Shown here: piece after piece, positions 25,208 to 36,929 of the stretch
Layout of the letters: every line of letters begins with the position of its first letter
Position numbering within the stretch: the first letter of the stretch is position 1
Assembly (NCBI RefSeq): GCF_905475345.1
Contig: NC_066608.1
Span: forward strand, 2,169,501 to 2,233,500
Length of the DNA stretch: 64,000 nucleotides
Direction of reading: 5' to 3'
Origin: Vespula vulgaris
Lineage: Eukaryota > Arthropoda > Insecta > Hymenoptera > Vespidae
Made by a program: the position numbers and the translations under genes
The notes under the pieces: model-generated
What the model saw: only the letters and a program-made list of their open reading frames with translations
What the model was told of the DNA's origin: nothing
Database searches by the model: none

Positions 25208-28200
25208 TTTTACCAGGATAATAGTATTGAAATTCATACATAAAACATACGATAATCGATAAATAAAATAAACAATAAAGTAAATTCCAAAATAATACTT
25301 TCTGTTAATTAAAAGAAAACCAAAAAGAATATAATTTTTTTGTACGAAACGAATGAAAATATTTATTTTAAAGATATTTAGAGAAAGAGAAAGAGAGAGA
25401 GAGAGAAGAAGAAGAAGAAGAAGTAAAAAAAAGTTAATTTTTTTTAATTCAGAAAATCTTGGTGACTGTATTAAATCGTCATTCAATCAGGTTAACAGGT
25501 TAAATTGATCTGCAATTTGTCAAGATGTAAAAAAGAAAGAGAGAGAGTGGGATGAGAAGAGAGAGAGAGAAAGAAAGAAAGAAAAAGAGAGATAAAATGA
25601 GAGACAGAAACGAATTCGGATTGTGAAACGAGGACAGAGTGTAAATTGACGACGTGTTCGCATCACTGCCAACGGCAGGTCGATGTACCTTTCCGAGGGT
25701 GTCGATGCGAAATGGAATTTCATAGGTATATAGCTCAACCTTCGACCTTTGTTTAAGAGCCTATTTTCCGACGCAGTGACTGCATTGACTCCTCAATAGG
25801 TAAAAATCTATAAAAGCTTACTGGAAAAATTTTCTCTTTAACTTCTTGTTTCTATCTTTTTTTTTTCGTCGTCTTCTTCTTCTTCTTTTCCCTTTTTCTT
25901 CTTCAAATTCTAAAACCCTAAGATGTTCCTTTATATTTCAGCATATGGTTTTGAAAAGTTAGCTAAAGTTTCTTTCGAGAGCACTTTTCTTCATAAAATA
26001 TATATCTATATGTATTCGTAAGATATTTACTCGCGTGTATATATATATATATATATCAGTATGCTACGATATATCTATGTATGTTTTATATATATATATA
26101 TTTATAGATAATTCGTATTTTTCGTTTCCGCGTATGGAATCTATTGTAGAGAATTAATTCTATCGATTCGGATAATAATCAGAAATCGATTCGATAACTT
26201 TGAATAATTCACCTGGATAAAATTGAATCTCACATTCCTTATATACATACATATCTCGTACCAGTCGATATTTTCGGTTCTCTGTTTTTAAATCGACATT
26301 TTATAGGATTTAAGGAATTTCTTATTCTGTTTTTTTGTTTTTTCTTATTTCGAGATACGATCAAATTTTATACGAGAAGATATTTTTTCGTAGTGTCGAT
26401 TTTTTTTCTTTTTCTTTTTTCTTCTTCATGTTGCAAGTTAAACACTTCGTTCAATTCAATCGTATTAACTTTTAAATTATATTATCTTATGTTGTAATTA
26501 TCGTTATCCTTTTTTTTTAAGTATTGTATTACATATATATATATAGGAAAAAAATTTTTGTCGCTCGTATTATGCAAGTATGTAATAAATTTAATGTGAA
26601 TATATATCTTTTAATACGTTATTATTGTCATAAAGTTAAATCTCGTTTAAACGGCTATCGTTATGTCGCTATTATTGCTGTTCAAGAAAGTTAACATCAT
26701 TTCGGTGGAGAGTTAACCGGTTGGAATTTTGCCTAAAAACTTTGTATCTGTAATTCCGTTGAAACTAACTCGTGTACACGGTCAATGAAAAATCCGATAA
26801 AAATTTTTTTTATGTCTGAAAATAACGCACGATTATTATTATAGATTAGAAAAATGAGATTGATGATCTTTGACGAATATAATGATTCGTATTAAATCGA
26901 ACAACTATTCTTAACAAATATTAAAAAATTCGTCTGATATGATCGATTTTTATTTTTTTTTCTTCTTTTTTTACTTCCGATAAAATCTTTACGATTTATG
27001 CAAGATCATAGGTAACGTTTTAACCTTTAGCTATTTTATATAACTACGTATTTTATTTCGTATGCCAGAACGTCGATGCATTTTTGCATCGTGAGAGTAC
27101 TCGTGCTTTATCTCAACGATCTCAGATACATGAACTCCGGGCACATGCCAAATCGGTTGCATTAGTCAAACTGCTGATGGAGTTGTGCGAACCGTATTTG
27201 TGATTCTTATCTAAACTACTACTGTTTCGGATAGACGTACAAAGACTCATCTATAAATAGATATGTCGTATATACTATAATCGGATGTACATATGTGTAT
27301 ATATGTATGTATAATCAGTGCAGTGTATATTTGTATTGTATACGCATATGTACACTTTGTTTTTTTTTAATTTTTTTTTTTTTTTTTTAATGAAATATAC
27401 ACTGTACATCTTATACTATGTGTATATATATATATGTATATAGACATATGTTTTTTTTTTTTTTTTACAGAATTATATATCGTATAAAAATATGTATAGA
27501 TTTTGTGATATTTTTTTACATTAATTTTTATGAAATTTCTATAATATTTTCTTTTATCAATCGATTACTTAAAAAATTATAATCTAATAATCATTTGTAC
27601 CTTTTATAATTATTTGCAATGAATTCGATAATCGCGAGCTGATTAATTGATTCGAAATTCATCGAAAAATAATTCGATGTGTAACGACGTTAACGAGTTT
27701 TTACACGACGAGAATGTACATGAGAAAAATAAACGATATGCAATAAAAAGAGAACTCGTGAATTAGAGAATCGTGGAATTAGGGATTAAGGTTTCAGTTG
27801 GGTTTTTTAACACAGGTGATTAGGAGGTTAGGAGGAAATGGGTGGTTATTGTGGAAGTGTAAGAATAAAAGTAAAAGAATGAAAAAGAAAAAGAAACAGA
27901 AAAATAGAAAAATAGAAAAGAAACGAACGAGTATAAAGGATAGACGAGAGCTCTCGTGCTGAGAACGTTTAAATTAACGACGAAGACGTAAGTTTTACGA
28001 TCTACTTTCTTGTATCTTCTCTCGGTCATTTATGCGCTCTTTCTTTGTTAATTTGCATTCGAAAACGAGAGAGAGATAGAGAGACAGAAAGAGAAAAATA
28101 GAAAGAGACAAAAAGGGCTAAAGAGAGAGAGGGAGTGAGATAGAGTAACCTCATTTATATTGCCTCGAAATCGTTTCGATCTCTCCTTTTCAAACGCGTT

Positions 28201-31200
28201 TTACATGTCTTTTCAGTTTTTCCTATTGAACGATTGCGTGTTTGAAATTTTTTTTTGTATCGTGGTAAACGATAAATTCATAGAATTTGGAGTGACATAT
28301 CTAGAAGGTGGACGAAAAGTTCTGTTCTTTTTTTTTTTTTATATATATATATGTAAAAACGATTGTATAAAAATCGATTATCCTATTTGTTTCTCGAGTT
28401 AAACCGATTGTAAAACTACAAGGATAGGTTTTTGGAGAGAACAAAAAGAAAGAAATTAGTTGGAATAGTATATAAAAAAAAAAAAAAAAAAGTAATTAAT
28501 ATTTAATATCGTCTAAAAATTGTTGGCCCATCTTGAAACTTTTGACCAACCTAGAAACATTTGGCACGATCTCTAACCTTTTGATTTATTATATTTCGAT
28601 ACATTATAGGCAGATGATATATAAATATCGTTTACTAAATTGAATTTCTATTTCGTATTGGAATGTATCCACCTTTCTCTCTCATTTATTCTCACCACCT
28701 ATTATTTTACCTTGTCAGCTGACAATTTTTCTTTTATTTTATATATCTGGATATCATTGTTTATATTATCACAATTTTACCGTGTTTTATTTTTTTTTAT
28801 ATATATATATATATCTTATTTATTTTTATTATATTTTCTTATGTTTTAATCATTATTTTATATATTCTTTTTATATATATATATTTATATATTATTCTAC
28901 GTACTTACTATTATTTCACGTTAAGATAAAATATTAATATTATTTGACGATTAAGTTTATTTTTTAACTTACATCGATATCGAATGTAAAAAAAATTCTC
29001 TCTCTCTTTCTCTCTCTCTCTTTCTTTTTTGTGAATAAACTAGCTCCACTACGCGCATTATGTTATCCAGATGTATTTCACGAACGTTTTACTAGTAAAG
29101 GAGACAGAAAGTAAACTCGTAGCAATGGAAAAGCGCGAATATTCGTGTATTTTCTTTGAAAATTTTCTTTCGTTCTATCTTGCATTTGCCGATCCGTATA
29201 TGTAAGAGAGAATGTTCTATCCATTGTAAAATACATTTATATTGGTCAAAGGTATAGGAAAATTCCCATTCAGCTTTTAGGATTTTCCAGATACTAACGT
29301 TAAGTCAGTCAACAATGTCAGTTCGTAAATAGAATTCTCTATCTATTTTCTACCTATTCCCCTTTGTAATTTTTTTTTTTTATTTCCATTCGTATTTTAA
29401 ATCTATTTCTATAGGTATACGACTGCCTACGTACAGGGTAAGATAAAAATTTTGCGAGTGATTTAAAAAAAGAAAAAGACAAAGAAAAAAGAAAGAAAGG
29501 AAGAAAAAGTTCTTTAATTTTTTTTAGTTAATCTTGTATCTTGTAACACGAATTAAACTTGTAGTTGGCCTAATTAAAAATTGAGAAAGAAGAAAAATAG
29601 AGAAAATATCAGAGAAATAAGATCATCTGAGAACTTTTGACTCACCCTATGTACGCACACATACACACACACGTGCATACATACACGTATCTTTTATACG
29701 TATAATAAGCAATGCTTTCTATATTTCAAACGAACCTAAGAAATATTTTAAGATATCTGCAAGGATATTTCTTACTAAAGTAGCTTTAATAAAAGCTGAA
29801 AAATAGATACATACGTGATGGTAGAACTTGAAAAACTAGTTATCTTTTTAATAGGAAAAAAAAAAGAAAAGAAAAGAAAAAACGTGAAGATTATTCCATT
29901 TTCCTTTTTTCCTTTTCTTTCCTTTTGTTGTTATTTTTTTTTTATTTTCTTTCTTTCATTCTTTTTTTTTCTTTCTATTTTTTTTTTTTGCTAGTTAAAG
30001 TTACCGTGGCACGAGATATAGCCTATTGGAATTTTAAAGGGTTTCTATGGTAAGAAAGGAAAGTACACTTTGAGATTCCACTTGAGTTTTAGCTCAGAAA
30101 TACTTTTTCTTTACCTCGTACGTTTTTACGTAATTCTCTTTCTCTTTCTCTCTCTTTTTCTTTTTATTTTTGTATTATATTTTTTCTTTCTTTCATTGTT
30201 TCTTTCTTTCTTTCTTTTATTTCTTCTTTCCTTTTTTCTTTCTTTTTTTCTTTCTTCCTTTTTTGCTTTTCCTTTCGATAAAAACATTTACGAAGTAGTA
30301 GGTGCGTATTTTCCTTTTTCGTCTGTTAATAATTTTCACTTTTACTCGATTCAAGTATCATCTACTTATTTAATTCTTTTTTTTTTTTTTTTTCTTTTTT
30401 TTTTTTTTTTAATACCTATGTACGTATGTCGTAATATTTCGTAAGTTGCTAGAATTTTACGAGGAATGATTAATGAAACGAATAGTGAGTTTCTCGAGAA
30501 GATATTTAACAGATTTATCCAAAGATAAAGATAGAAAGTTTGTGACGGGAGATTTAAGAAAAGTTTATCTCGATCATGCTGATTCAACTTGTTTGTTCCG
30601 ATGATTAATGAAACGGGTACGATAAAAAAGAATAAAAATTGTTTAGTCTCTATAAAACGCGGAGATGTGGAAATATTTTTCAATGTGTCCTTTTTTTTTT
30701 CATTTCATTTTTGTTTTTCTTTTTTATCTATCTGTGTATTTATTTATTTATTTTTTGTTTATATTTCGCACGAACGAATCTAACACCGGTTACGTCGTGT
30801 TATTATAGAAAGTTTGATATTTTTACATTCGTTGAAAAATCGAGTTATTACGTTGCGGTGTACCACTTTCATGCTTTCTACTTTGTTTGATAGCAAAACA
30901 AATATATGGTTATATATTGGAGTTTGTTAAAATAATATTGGTTAACAGCAGAAACATATGTTTGTATGTATTACATAGAATTGATTAGAAAAATATTGGA
31001 ATACTTTTTTAAAACGAATAATTTTTTACTTTTCCAAGTCAAGTAATGTTATAAATTTTCGAATAAATATGAGAGAGAAATCGACATAGTATGTAGTCTA
31101 TCAGAAGTTTCTACATAGGTGATCTAAAAAAAAAAAAAATCAATTAACTTTTTTTCGAGATGTTCCAAGACATGTAAGTAATTATAAAATTCGAAACAAA

Positions 31201-31983
31201 AAGATTTACCTGCTTAGAAAGTTTAGAAAGAAATAGTGCGATTAATTTTTAAAATCATTAATTAATAATTTTTATGAATAAAAAAATTCGAAAGATTGCT
31301 TACTTGCTACAGAGAAGTAATTCCATATAAAGATATTTCTTTTTAACTGGGTGTAAAAATAGATCTTTTTTTATGCTTTATCGATCTACAAATTCATAAT
31401 AAAAAATGACTATTTTTTTGAACCGTCATTTACGTAGCATTCATAAAACTTGCATTGTCGATTTTAATTGTTTTCACTGTTCATACTTTTCACACGATGA
31501 ATATAACAATACACACTCTATTTATTAATAACAAAAACAAGTCGCGTTATAATTGAATTGAATTTTCTCCATAATAACTTTATTAATAAAACATTTGTAA
31601 GTCCTCGTTTATATAACATTTCTTTTCTTTTCTTTCTTTCTTTCTTTCTTTCTTTCTTTCCCCTTATTTTTATTTCTATAATTATTTTTTGTTCTATTCC
31701 GTTTTAAAGACATATTCGGATTTAGTTTAAATAATTTGACTGGCCCTATATAAATACATATTTGTATATACTAATTTAGAGGAGTAAGATAGTGCATACT
31801 TTAAATTTAATCATTGAAATGAAGACCCTTTTATTCATTCATTCATTCATTCATTCATTCATTCATTTATTTATTTATTTATTTATTATGAAGATCACGT
31901 TATTGAATAACGCCTACGACTGTTGGAGATAATAATATATAAGAATTTGCGAGGGTTTCAGGATGACGTTGGAGTTTAAAAAG

Positions 31984-32038
<55 letters not shown>

Positions 32039-32059
32039 AAGAGAAAAAATAGAAAAAGA

Positions 32060-32108
<49 letters not shown>

Positions 32109-33836
32109 TAGAAAATAAAAAAAGAAAGAAAGAAAGAGTTTCGAAGTAATCATCGTCATAGCCGAACATTTTCTCGTTTATTAATGACCAAGAGCTGTAT
32201 CAGGGTCCAATGAAATGAATTGAAATCAATGAATGAGATAATTACGTTAAGATGATCGTCATCATGATCGTTATTTTCATGCTGTTCGTTCCTTTGTTAA
32301 AGGTTTCAAAAGAAATCGATAACTGAACGCATTTTCCTGATATTCACTTTTCTTTCTCGTTTCCTTTTTCTTGTCCTCGAACTATGAATAATGCTTTTTA
32401 ATTTTAATTTTTCATACGTAAATAATTGATTTATATTTTATCCTTTAGTTTTCTTTTTCTTCTCTTCTCTTTTTTCTGTTTTTGTATCGTTACAAAAAGA
32501 ATTTCTTTTTAATTATATCTTTCGTATGTATATATAAAATATATAATTAAAAAGAAATTATAGAATGATTAATAGCAAAAATTAATATAAAATTATTATA
32601 CCGTCATAATAATATTATAATAGTATTTAAAATGTCTACTATTATATTAAATTAATATAAGTAATAATCCATTATTACCTATATTGACATTATATTTAAA
32701 TAGTAATTTCATACTAGTATATTTATTATTTTGATAATAATTTGATATTAATTGGAATTATTTGATCAATTATTTACGTATGAAATATGTATACGATAGA
32801 ACAGTATAATTATGATATATAGTTATAGACACAAATCAAAAACAGAATTCAATTAATAAAATAATAAATCAGAATTTACCAATTCTTTTTTTCTAAAGTT
32901 AATTTGAAAATATAGTAATTCCTGCACGATTTAAGATGCACAACTTCAAACGTGAGTATCGTTTGCCAAAGGAAATCGTAAGGCGAAGTAAAATTTCATG
33001 AAAAGTTTTGCTATTTGCTCGAAGACGATAGAACGTGCAAATCGTTCGTTCTATTCGCAGAGATTTATCATTGGAATATTCGCATTCGGAATAGAAAATA
33101 CGTTTCGAAGAGTTTCGAGGAGAAAAGAGAAAAATACAGGGTAGGTCAAAAGTTCTTTGCCGATCTTTTTTTAAAAAAAAAAAAAAGATCAATTATACCT
33201 ACTCTTTTTTCTTTTCTTTTCTTTTTCGTCTTTTCTCAGTGAAACTTTTCAGTACCAATTTCTTTTTCAAATCGTACGTAAAAAAGTTTCTGCCGATCGG
33301 CGGTATAGTTTTTACGATCTGAAAAAGAAAAAGAAACAGAGAAAGAAAGAAAGAGAGAGAAATAAATTATTCCTAAAACAAAACAAACAAAAAAATATCT
33401 CGAGAAAGGAGTAGAATTAATTTTTAAAACGATCGAAGAACTTTTGATTCAACCTGTATGAATGTGTATCTCTGCTTCGTTCGAAGAAACAAAGCAAACT
33501 TATTTGAGTTCGTTCTTATTCCAGTATTACAAGACGATTACGATCATTGATTCCCATTTGTATTCAAATTTGTTGCGGGGAAACCACAATGAAGTCTTGA
33601 AACAGTTAAGACATTAAATCTCGATTGGTCACGTTTATTTTCTATCTTTCTCCCTCTCCCTCTTACCTATTCTCTTTCTCTCTCCCTCTTTCTCTCTTTC
33701 CCCTCTCTTTCTGTTTCTCTTTTACTTGTATAATAGCGATATCAAAGGAAGTTACTCAGTCTTTTCTATTCCGTGGACGACGATAGAAAGAAGGAAAGAG
33801 GGAAAAAATAAAAAAAAGAGATAGAGAGATAGAAAT

Positions 33837-33879
<43 letters not shown>

Positions 33880-35704
33880 AAAAAAGAAAGAAAGAAAATT
33901 TCTCCGGACACAACAAACTGTGTCCGTCTCCATTTTCTTGGTATACACTTGGGAGATATCCTGACGAGACGCGTAAACTTCTTGTTTGCAAACGCTGCAA
34001 GGCATACTAAGGTAAATAACGAAGTATATACAGTTCATAAAATGAAAATAAATAAACGATTTGATATGTGATTTGTTTTTTTATGTTCTCCTTTTTTTCG
34101 CTTACTTGATAAAAAAAAAAAGAAAAAGCAGAAATAGGATTTAGCAACGACGAAAGAATATATTTACACGCGTAATTTAATCTATTATCGAAATATATTT
34201 GAATCTATTAAGTTATTAATCCATCAGTTTATTAATCGTTTGTTAGTAATATATTTTTTTATTTATTATTTTGGATTATCCATATATTTTTGTTTCTCTT
34301 CTATTAATATATAAGAAATTATATCGATAAATAAAATATAATCAAATATGTATGAATACAACCTTTTTCTTATATATTCATTCATAGTGAAATGTATGAA
34401 TGAATTACATTTTAATTAAAATCAAACAAATAGATATCCTTCTAGACGGATTTAATCAAGAGTGAATTTTGTTTTATTTTTATTATTCTTTCTTATAACG
34501 AAGTTTTATATTTTTACGTGACAAAAAAAAAAGAATGATAAATACATATATAGAAATCGATTAGAGAAAGGGAACATTTCTTCTAACGTTGAAAATAAGG
34601 TCGAGTCATGCTTCCTGCGTGATACCGCAAGACTACGAGCGGTGTCTCTATGACAAAAGAATCCTTTTCATCCACCCTTTTCCAAGCCTTTCATTCGAGG
34701 GGTTCTTTGCTAAAGTGGCAATAATTTCATTCCGACAACAATCAACTAAGGCTCACGTATAGCGTGAGAAAATGGTCGTATCGATCATAAATGTTAACAA
34801 CGAATACAGTTCTTGCTTTAGGCGAACTGAAATTACTTTTAAATTACATTCAGTTAATTTAGATTTTTATCCTCTTCATCAAGAGAATTAAATATTTTTA
34901 TTAAAAAAAAGAAATATATATATATATATATATATATGTTTATATTAATGAACTAAAATACATATAAAAATTTGTTATATACTTTAATTAAAATATAATG
35001 TAGGTATATATAATAATAAATTAAAATAATAAGAAAAAAATTTTGCTTACATTTATCAGACATAATTTCTTATATTTGTATTAAAAGATTTCTTTCAATG
35101 TAAGTAATTAAAATATATCATAATGAATGAATGAAATACATATTAATAAATTAAAGTATATCTCGACGATGAATTAAATTCCATGTCAAATTCAGAATTT
35201 AAGTAATATAAATCATTCGTTTTAATTAAAACATATACCTATTAAAAAAAAAATACATATATATATTTAATATATTACTTCAAAAATTATTGCATGCGAA
35301 AAATAGTAATTTGATAATGTTTCTCATAGAATTTTCTTTAATAATAGGTAACAAGAGTATATTATTGTGTACAGATCATGTAACATATAACAAGGTCGAG
35401 AACACGATAAGCTTCTTTCTACAGAGAAGGAGATCAGATACTATACTCTATCTTTTTCTTCTTCTTTTTTAACACACACATACACATATACACACAAATA
35501 CACATTCTGATCTAATTTCATTCGGAAGCGATGGAACTCGATAGTAGTTTTAAATGTTTAATTCTCGATGTTCCTGTTTTTAGTACATTACTTTTGACCG
35601 ATTCTTCAGCGAAGGAAAGCGATAAGCGTTTTTCCTTCGGTCGAACTATCCTTTACGTATCTATCTATCTATCTCTCTATCTATCTATCTATCTATTTAT
35701 CTAC

Positions 35705-35735
<31 letters not shown>

Positions 35736-36929
35736 GCTATGTATGTATGTATATATGTATGTATGTATGTATGTAAGTATAGTACTCTGAGAGGCTCAAC
35801 ATGCATTACGTATGTGTTTTCCGAAAGTACCCTAGAGCTATATATCCTCTAGATATCTATATACTAGAGATATACAATTTCCTTGCTTATATACAAAATA
35901 GACAAGTTAATTTATTTCTTTATTATTAAGAATTTTAAAGGTAGAGAAAAAATAGAATCACGTTCTATGAGTATCTAAAAATAACGTTTGTAAATTTATT
36001 TCAAGAAAAAATCTCTTTCTAATTTTTCAAACTATTTTATCCATACTTTATAATTTTGTTTCGTTTCATCTCATTTCTTTTTTTTTTTTGTTATAATGAA
36101 ATTAATTGTTAATTCATACAATAGAAAATTAATTTTTGGGAAGTATAAAATATGATATATATATATATCGTTGTATTAATATAATATATAATAAATTTTG
36201 TATTGTTTAATAATTTTTTATAGACAAAAGATTGGATTATGGGGATTTGAGAATTTTAATAAAATTTGTAATAGTATAATAATATACTGATATAATCTAT
36301 ATAATGAAGTTTTACATGATACTTTTTTAGATATGAAAAAAATTATTGAGTTTAAAAACCTGTAAAAAAAAAAAATTATGTTCATTTATAGTACAATCAT
36401 ACCGATATAACTTGCGGAATAAATTTTTCATTGTCAAATACAGAATGACGCAAAAAAGTTTCCAGATCATTTGAAAATTGAATTGCTCCTTTTCTCGAGA
36501 CATTCTAGGTTAATACTTCCTTTTTTTTTCCTTTTTTCCTTCTTTTAGATTATAAAATTACAAGCGTAAGAACAGCCGTAAAAGGTCACGAAAAAAAAAA
36601 AATAGAACAACTCGTTATTACAATCAGTCAGAAACTATCGTTCCAGACGATCTATTTTTTTCTTTTTAAGATATAAAAAAAAAAAAAGAAAGAAATTGTT
36701 ATTACAAAGAATTTGAAAACGAACATCGATGGTTGTTTAAAGTCAAAGTCGAATACATAAAAATTATTTCCATAAGGAGTAGTTATAAATTCGATCATTT
36801 AACGATATTTAATTGGAAAATTATCTATCTATCTATCTATAATTAAAGAAATAATATCATTTTAACGAGCATCTTTCCGATCGATGAATTCTTTCTCGTA
36901 ATTGTACGTTTATACTTACCAGCGGCCAT
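12660..36929 (-). CDS. Orphan class A (rhodopsin-like) GPCR, 8 coding exons
   Basis: Predicted plasma-membrane receptor of 501 residues; the ligand is unknown and I do not recognise the orthologue. Coding exons on the - strand, in order: 36929-36920, 18173-17972, 17023-16771, 16055-15801, 15664-15545, 15025-14843, 13689-13378, 12830-12660, for 1506 nt including TAA. All junctions are GT-AG and in frame. The short N-terminus has two sequons (N23 NVT, N27 NAT) and no signal peptide. TM1 is about 40-64, TM2 74-96 (Asp84 at the usual 2.50 place), TM3 108-130, TM4 156-178, TM5 203-226, TM6 306-330 (VIFWGP) and TM7 342-361. Cys107 and Cys195 are placed for the class A disulfide. TM3 is followed by LNDSP rather than DRY, and TM7 has NPTLF for NPxxY. 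A CCTCC cluster (373-377) could be palmitoylated. The tail is proline-rich. The receptor class is secure; the start exon is less so. Confidence 0.85.
13378..13689 (-). CDS. Receptor exon 7: TM7, helix 8 and proline-rich tail
   Basis: Acceptor tttcctag. TM7 (IAYVHAFVNPTLFLTL) has NPTLF in place of NPxxY, then HKGLRQGM as helix 8 and a CCTCC cluster. The tail has proline repeats (PPRYEPPLNVPSPPDPPLV) that could bind SH3 or WW domains. The donor GTAAAT at 13377 is preferred over GTTGTA three bases earlier, which would drop one Val. Confidence 0.85.
13906..13957. repeat. 13 bp tandem repeat, 4 copies, in receptor intron
   Basis: Four head-to-tail copies of GTCAGGAATTTAA (the last two with GTCAAG, the last one broken) lie in the intron between receptor exons 6 and 7. 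It is a small minisatellite; no function is visible. Confidence 0.85.
14843..15025 (-). CDS. Receptor exon 6: end of loop 3 and TM6
   Basis: Acceptor ttttcag, donor GTATAA. It encodes a charged helix (EYRKMRNYLRRMEQEG) leading into TM6 (MFLVITAAYVIFWGPLFF), which keeps the Trp and Pro of the class A toggle region but has Phe for the usual Cys. Confidence 0.88.
15545..15664 (-). CDS. Receptor exon 5: third intracellular loop
   Basis: A 40-codon exon in phase 0 at both ends, encoding a hydrophilic Ser/Thr- and Asp-rich loop (HQRGSSTVPCEDDTNDARTP). Its symmetrical phase means skipping would keep the frame, so an isoform with a shorter loop 3 is possible. Confidence 0.8.
15801..16055 (-). CDS. 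Receptor exon 4: TM4, ECL2 and TM5
   Basis: The acceptor is attttgcag and the donor GTACGT. It encodes TM4 (TFMIWFASITINLGPTFLSG), a loop with Cys195 (APSCPLVHG), and TM5 (ILNVLWIVINIICVALTLF), ending in the basic HLRKLHRDL. Confidence 0.88.
16771..17023 (-). CDS. Receptor exon 3: TM2 and TM3
   Basis: The acceptor ttttcag precedes 17023 and the donor is GTAATA. TM2 carries MVDCARAAILLPLG and TM3 follows Cys107 (CSLVETAFLLLVTVSTVNML). Where DRY is expected the sequence is TVLNDSP, followed by an acidic loop (ESDEEVE), which is unusual for an intracellular loop 2 that normally is basic. Confidence 0.88.
17119..17884. mobile_element. Nested palindromic MITE-like element in receptor intron
   Basis: The ends match in inverted orientation: aagtgtcccatttctctcga at about 17121 and the reverse complement of tttcgagataagtgggacac near 17856-17875. 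Further inverted pairs lie inside: tgtatcgctggttg near 17420 against aaccagcgatacag near 17581, and ggccaaacttttt near 17467 against agaagtttggcc near 17538. The whole is a diverged palindrome of about 770 bp with no coding capacity, as in a foldback or MITE-type DNA transposon. Target duplication is not clear. Confidence 0.7.
17972..18173 (-). CDS. Receptor exon 2: N-terminus and TM1
   Basis: The acceptor is tttttacag before 18173, preceded by a long pyrimidine tract made of a pentanucleotide repeat. It encodes the glycosylatable N-terminus, then TM1 (VIFSLGALGMGANIILMSLI) and the basic VKRQLRR. The donor is GTATTT at 17971, splitting the second Arg codon. If the 36.9 kb exon is wrong, ATG 18159-18157 would start the protein nine codons in. 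Confidence 0.85.
18174..18263. repeat. GAAAA/GAAAT/GAAAC pentanucleotide repeat
   Basis: About fifteen units at 18185-18262, beginning next to the acceptor of receptor exon 2. On the gene strand it reads as T-rich pentamers and forms the pyrimidine tract of that splice site. Confidence 0.85.
18264..20340. other. Receptor intron 1, 3' part: no gene seen
   Basis: Pyrimidine-rich and AT-rich DNA. Open frames on + at 18442-19172 are low-complexity Ser/Leu/Phe strings from CT-rich DNA, without domain, splice or start support. The block 18800-19290 is somewhat less AT-rich, and 20160-20290 is a unique block that could be regulatory. An AT run lies at 20045-20080. Confidence 0.5.
20341..20830. repeat. 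Two tandem copies of a ~300 bp unit with AAG tract
   Basis: Copy 1 starts at 20341 with an (AAG)n tract, then tcgtcaataag, a pyrimidine block, atcaatcagaattgttttta and a purine block. Copy 2 repeats the same order from about 20644, with atcaatcagaattattttta. The spacing is about 303 bp. Confidence 0.7.
21060..21400. repeat. Two diverged tandem copies, ~190 bp unit
   Basis: The shared order is a ctcggtattcga-like start, agatatcaaat (21101 and 21293), aacaaatcgatct, then atagtcaatttt and tagctttcgt. Spacing is about 192 bp. Confidence 0.65.
21587..21646. repeat. (GA)n microsatellite
   Basis: About 29 uninterrupted GA units, with purine-rich flanks on both sides. Confidence 0.95.
22158..22199. 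repeat. (TTA)n microsatellite
   Basis: About 14 perfect trinucleotide units, followed by a T/C-rich tract to about 22267. Confidence 0.95.
22268..25170. other. Receptor intron 1: unique AT-rich DNA
   Basis: No supported gene. The 135-codon open frame at 24388-24795 (+) has no recognisable domain, no codon bias and no splice context and is probably chance. It contains a CT microsatellite at 24289-24350. The block 22310-22450 is less AT-rich and lacks repeats. Confidence 0.5.
25171..25211. repeat. (TTTA)n microsatellite
   Basis: About ten tetranucleotide units. Confidence 0.95.
29433..29655. mobile_element. MITE-like inverted-repeat element, copy A
   Basis: The left end tacagggtaagataaaaatt and the right end aacttttgactcaccctatg (inverted) are diverged copies of one terminal repeat, CAGGGTGAGTCAAAAGTT. 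Between them is AT-rich DNA with no coding capacity. The outer bases are TA, as for TA-targeting mariner-type elements. Confidence 0.6.
31090..31255. mobile_element. Degenerate relative of the same inverted-repeat family
   Basis: It carries the inner motif atcaattaactttttttcga followed by a pairing right half (gcgattaatttttaaaatca), but the ends are eroded (ataggtgatctaaaa on the left). Confidence 0.4.
31620..31888. repeat. (CTTT)n and (ATTC)n/(ATTT)n microsatellites
   Basis: CTTT units at 31620-31662; ATTC units at 31832-31866 passing into ATTT units to 31888, a compound array formed by one base change in the unit. Confidence 0.93.
31987..32107. repeat. Compound (AG)n and (TAA)n microsatellite
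   Basis: About 23 AG units at 31987-32034, then a purine spacer and about 16 TAA units at 32060-32107. Confidence 0.95.
33136..33460. mobile_element. MITE-like inverted-repeat element, copy B
   Basis: Left end tacagggtaggtcaaaagtt, right end aacttttgattcaacctgta (inverted). Inner halves also pair: agatcaattatacctactc near 33186 with ggagtagaattaattttt near 33409. A purine microsatellite has grown inside (33325-33362). It is the best-preserved longer copy. Confidence 0.65.
33461..35655. other. Receptor intron 1: no gene seen
   Basis: Contains a pyrimidine stretch (33645-33720), a GA microsatellite (33838-33874) and AT runs near 34915-34936. The block 34590-34800 is unique and less AT-rich (gcgtgataccgcaagactac), so it is a candidate conserved element. 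Short open frames are low-complexity. Confidence 0.45.
35656..35776. repeat. Compound (TATC)n and (ATGT)n microsatellite
   Basis: Some 20 TATC units with a few interruptions, turning into ATGT units at about 35738. Confidence 0.93.
36443..36800. mobile_element. Degenerate inverted-repeat element near receptor exon 1
   Basis: The left end tacagaatgacgcaaaaaag with the inner motif gaattgctccttttctcgag resembles the same family; a weak partner (ggagtagttataaattcgat) lies near 36776. The right terminal repeat is not recognisable. Confidence 0.35.
36920..36929 (-). CDS. Receptor start exon (ATG GCC GCT G), coding part
   Basis: The - strand reads gaagaaATGGCCGCTG followed by GTAAGTAT, a consensus donor. 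Ten coding bases leave one base, and the acceptor at 18174 supplies GC to complete a Gly codon, giving MAAGSAVAMIGANLRF in the receptor frame. The purine at -3 and G at +4 suit a start codon. The frame is also open upstream of this ATG, so an earlier start cannot be excluded. An alternative is initiation at the internal ATG at 18159-18157, which would make this exon non-coding. Confidence 0.55.

Larger units (their letters stand above)
25212..31619. other. Receptor intron 1: low-complexity and unique DNA, no gene
   Basis: Purine-rich GA stretches (25380-25600, 28060-28140), AT runs (26040-26060, 27420-27445) and long T/C tracts (29900-30260, 30370-30410). Open frames are Phe/Ser/Leu strings from these tracts. 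A less AT-rich block at 27060-27230 holds a perfect short hairpin at 27074-27091. Confidence 0.5.
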
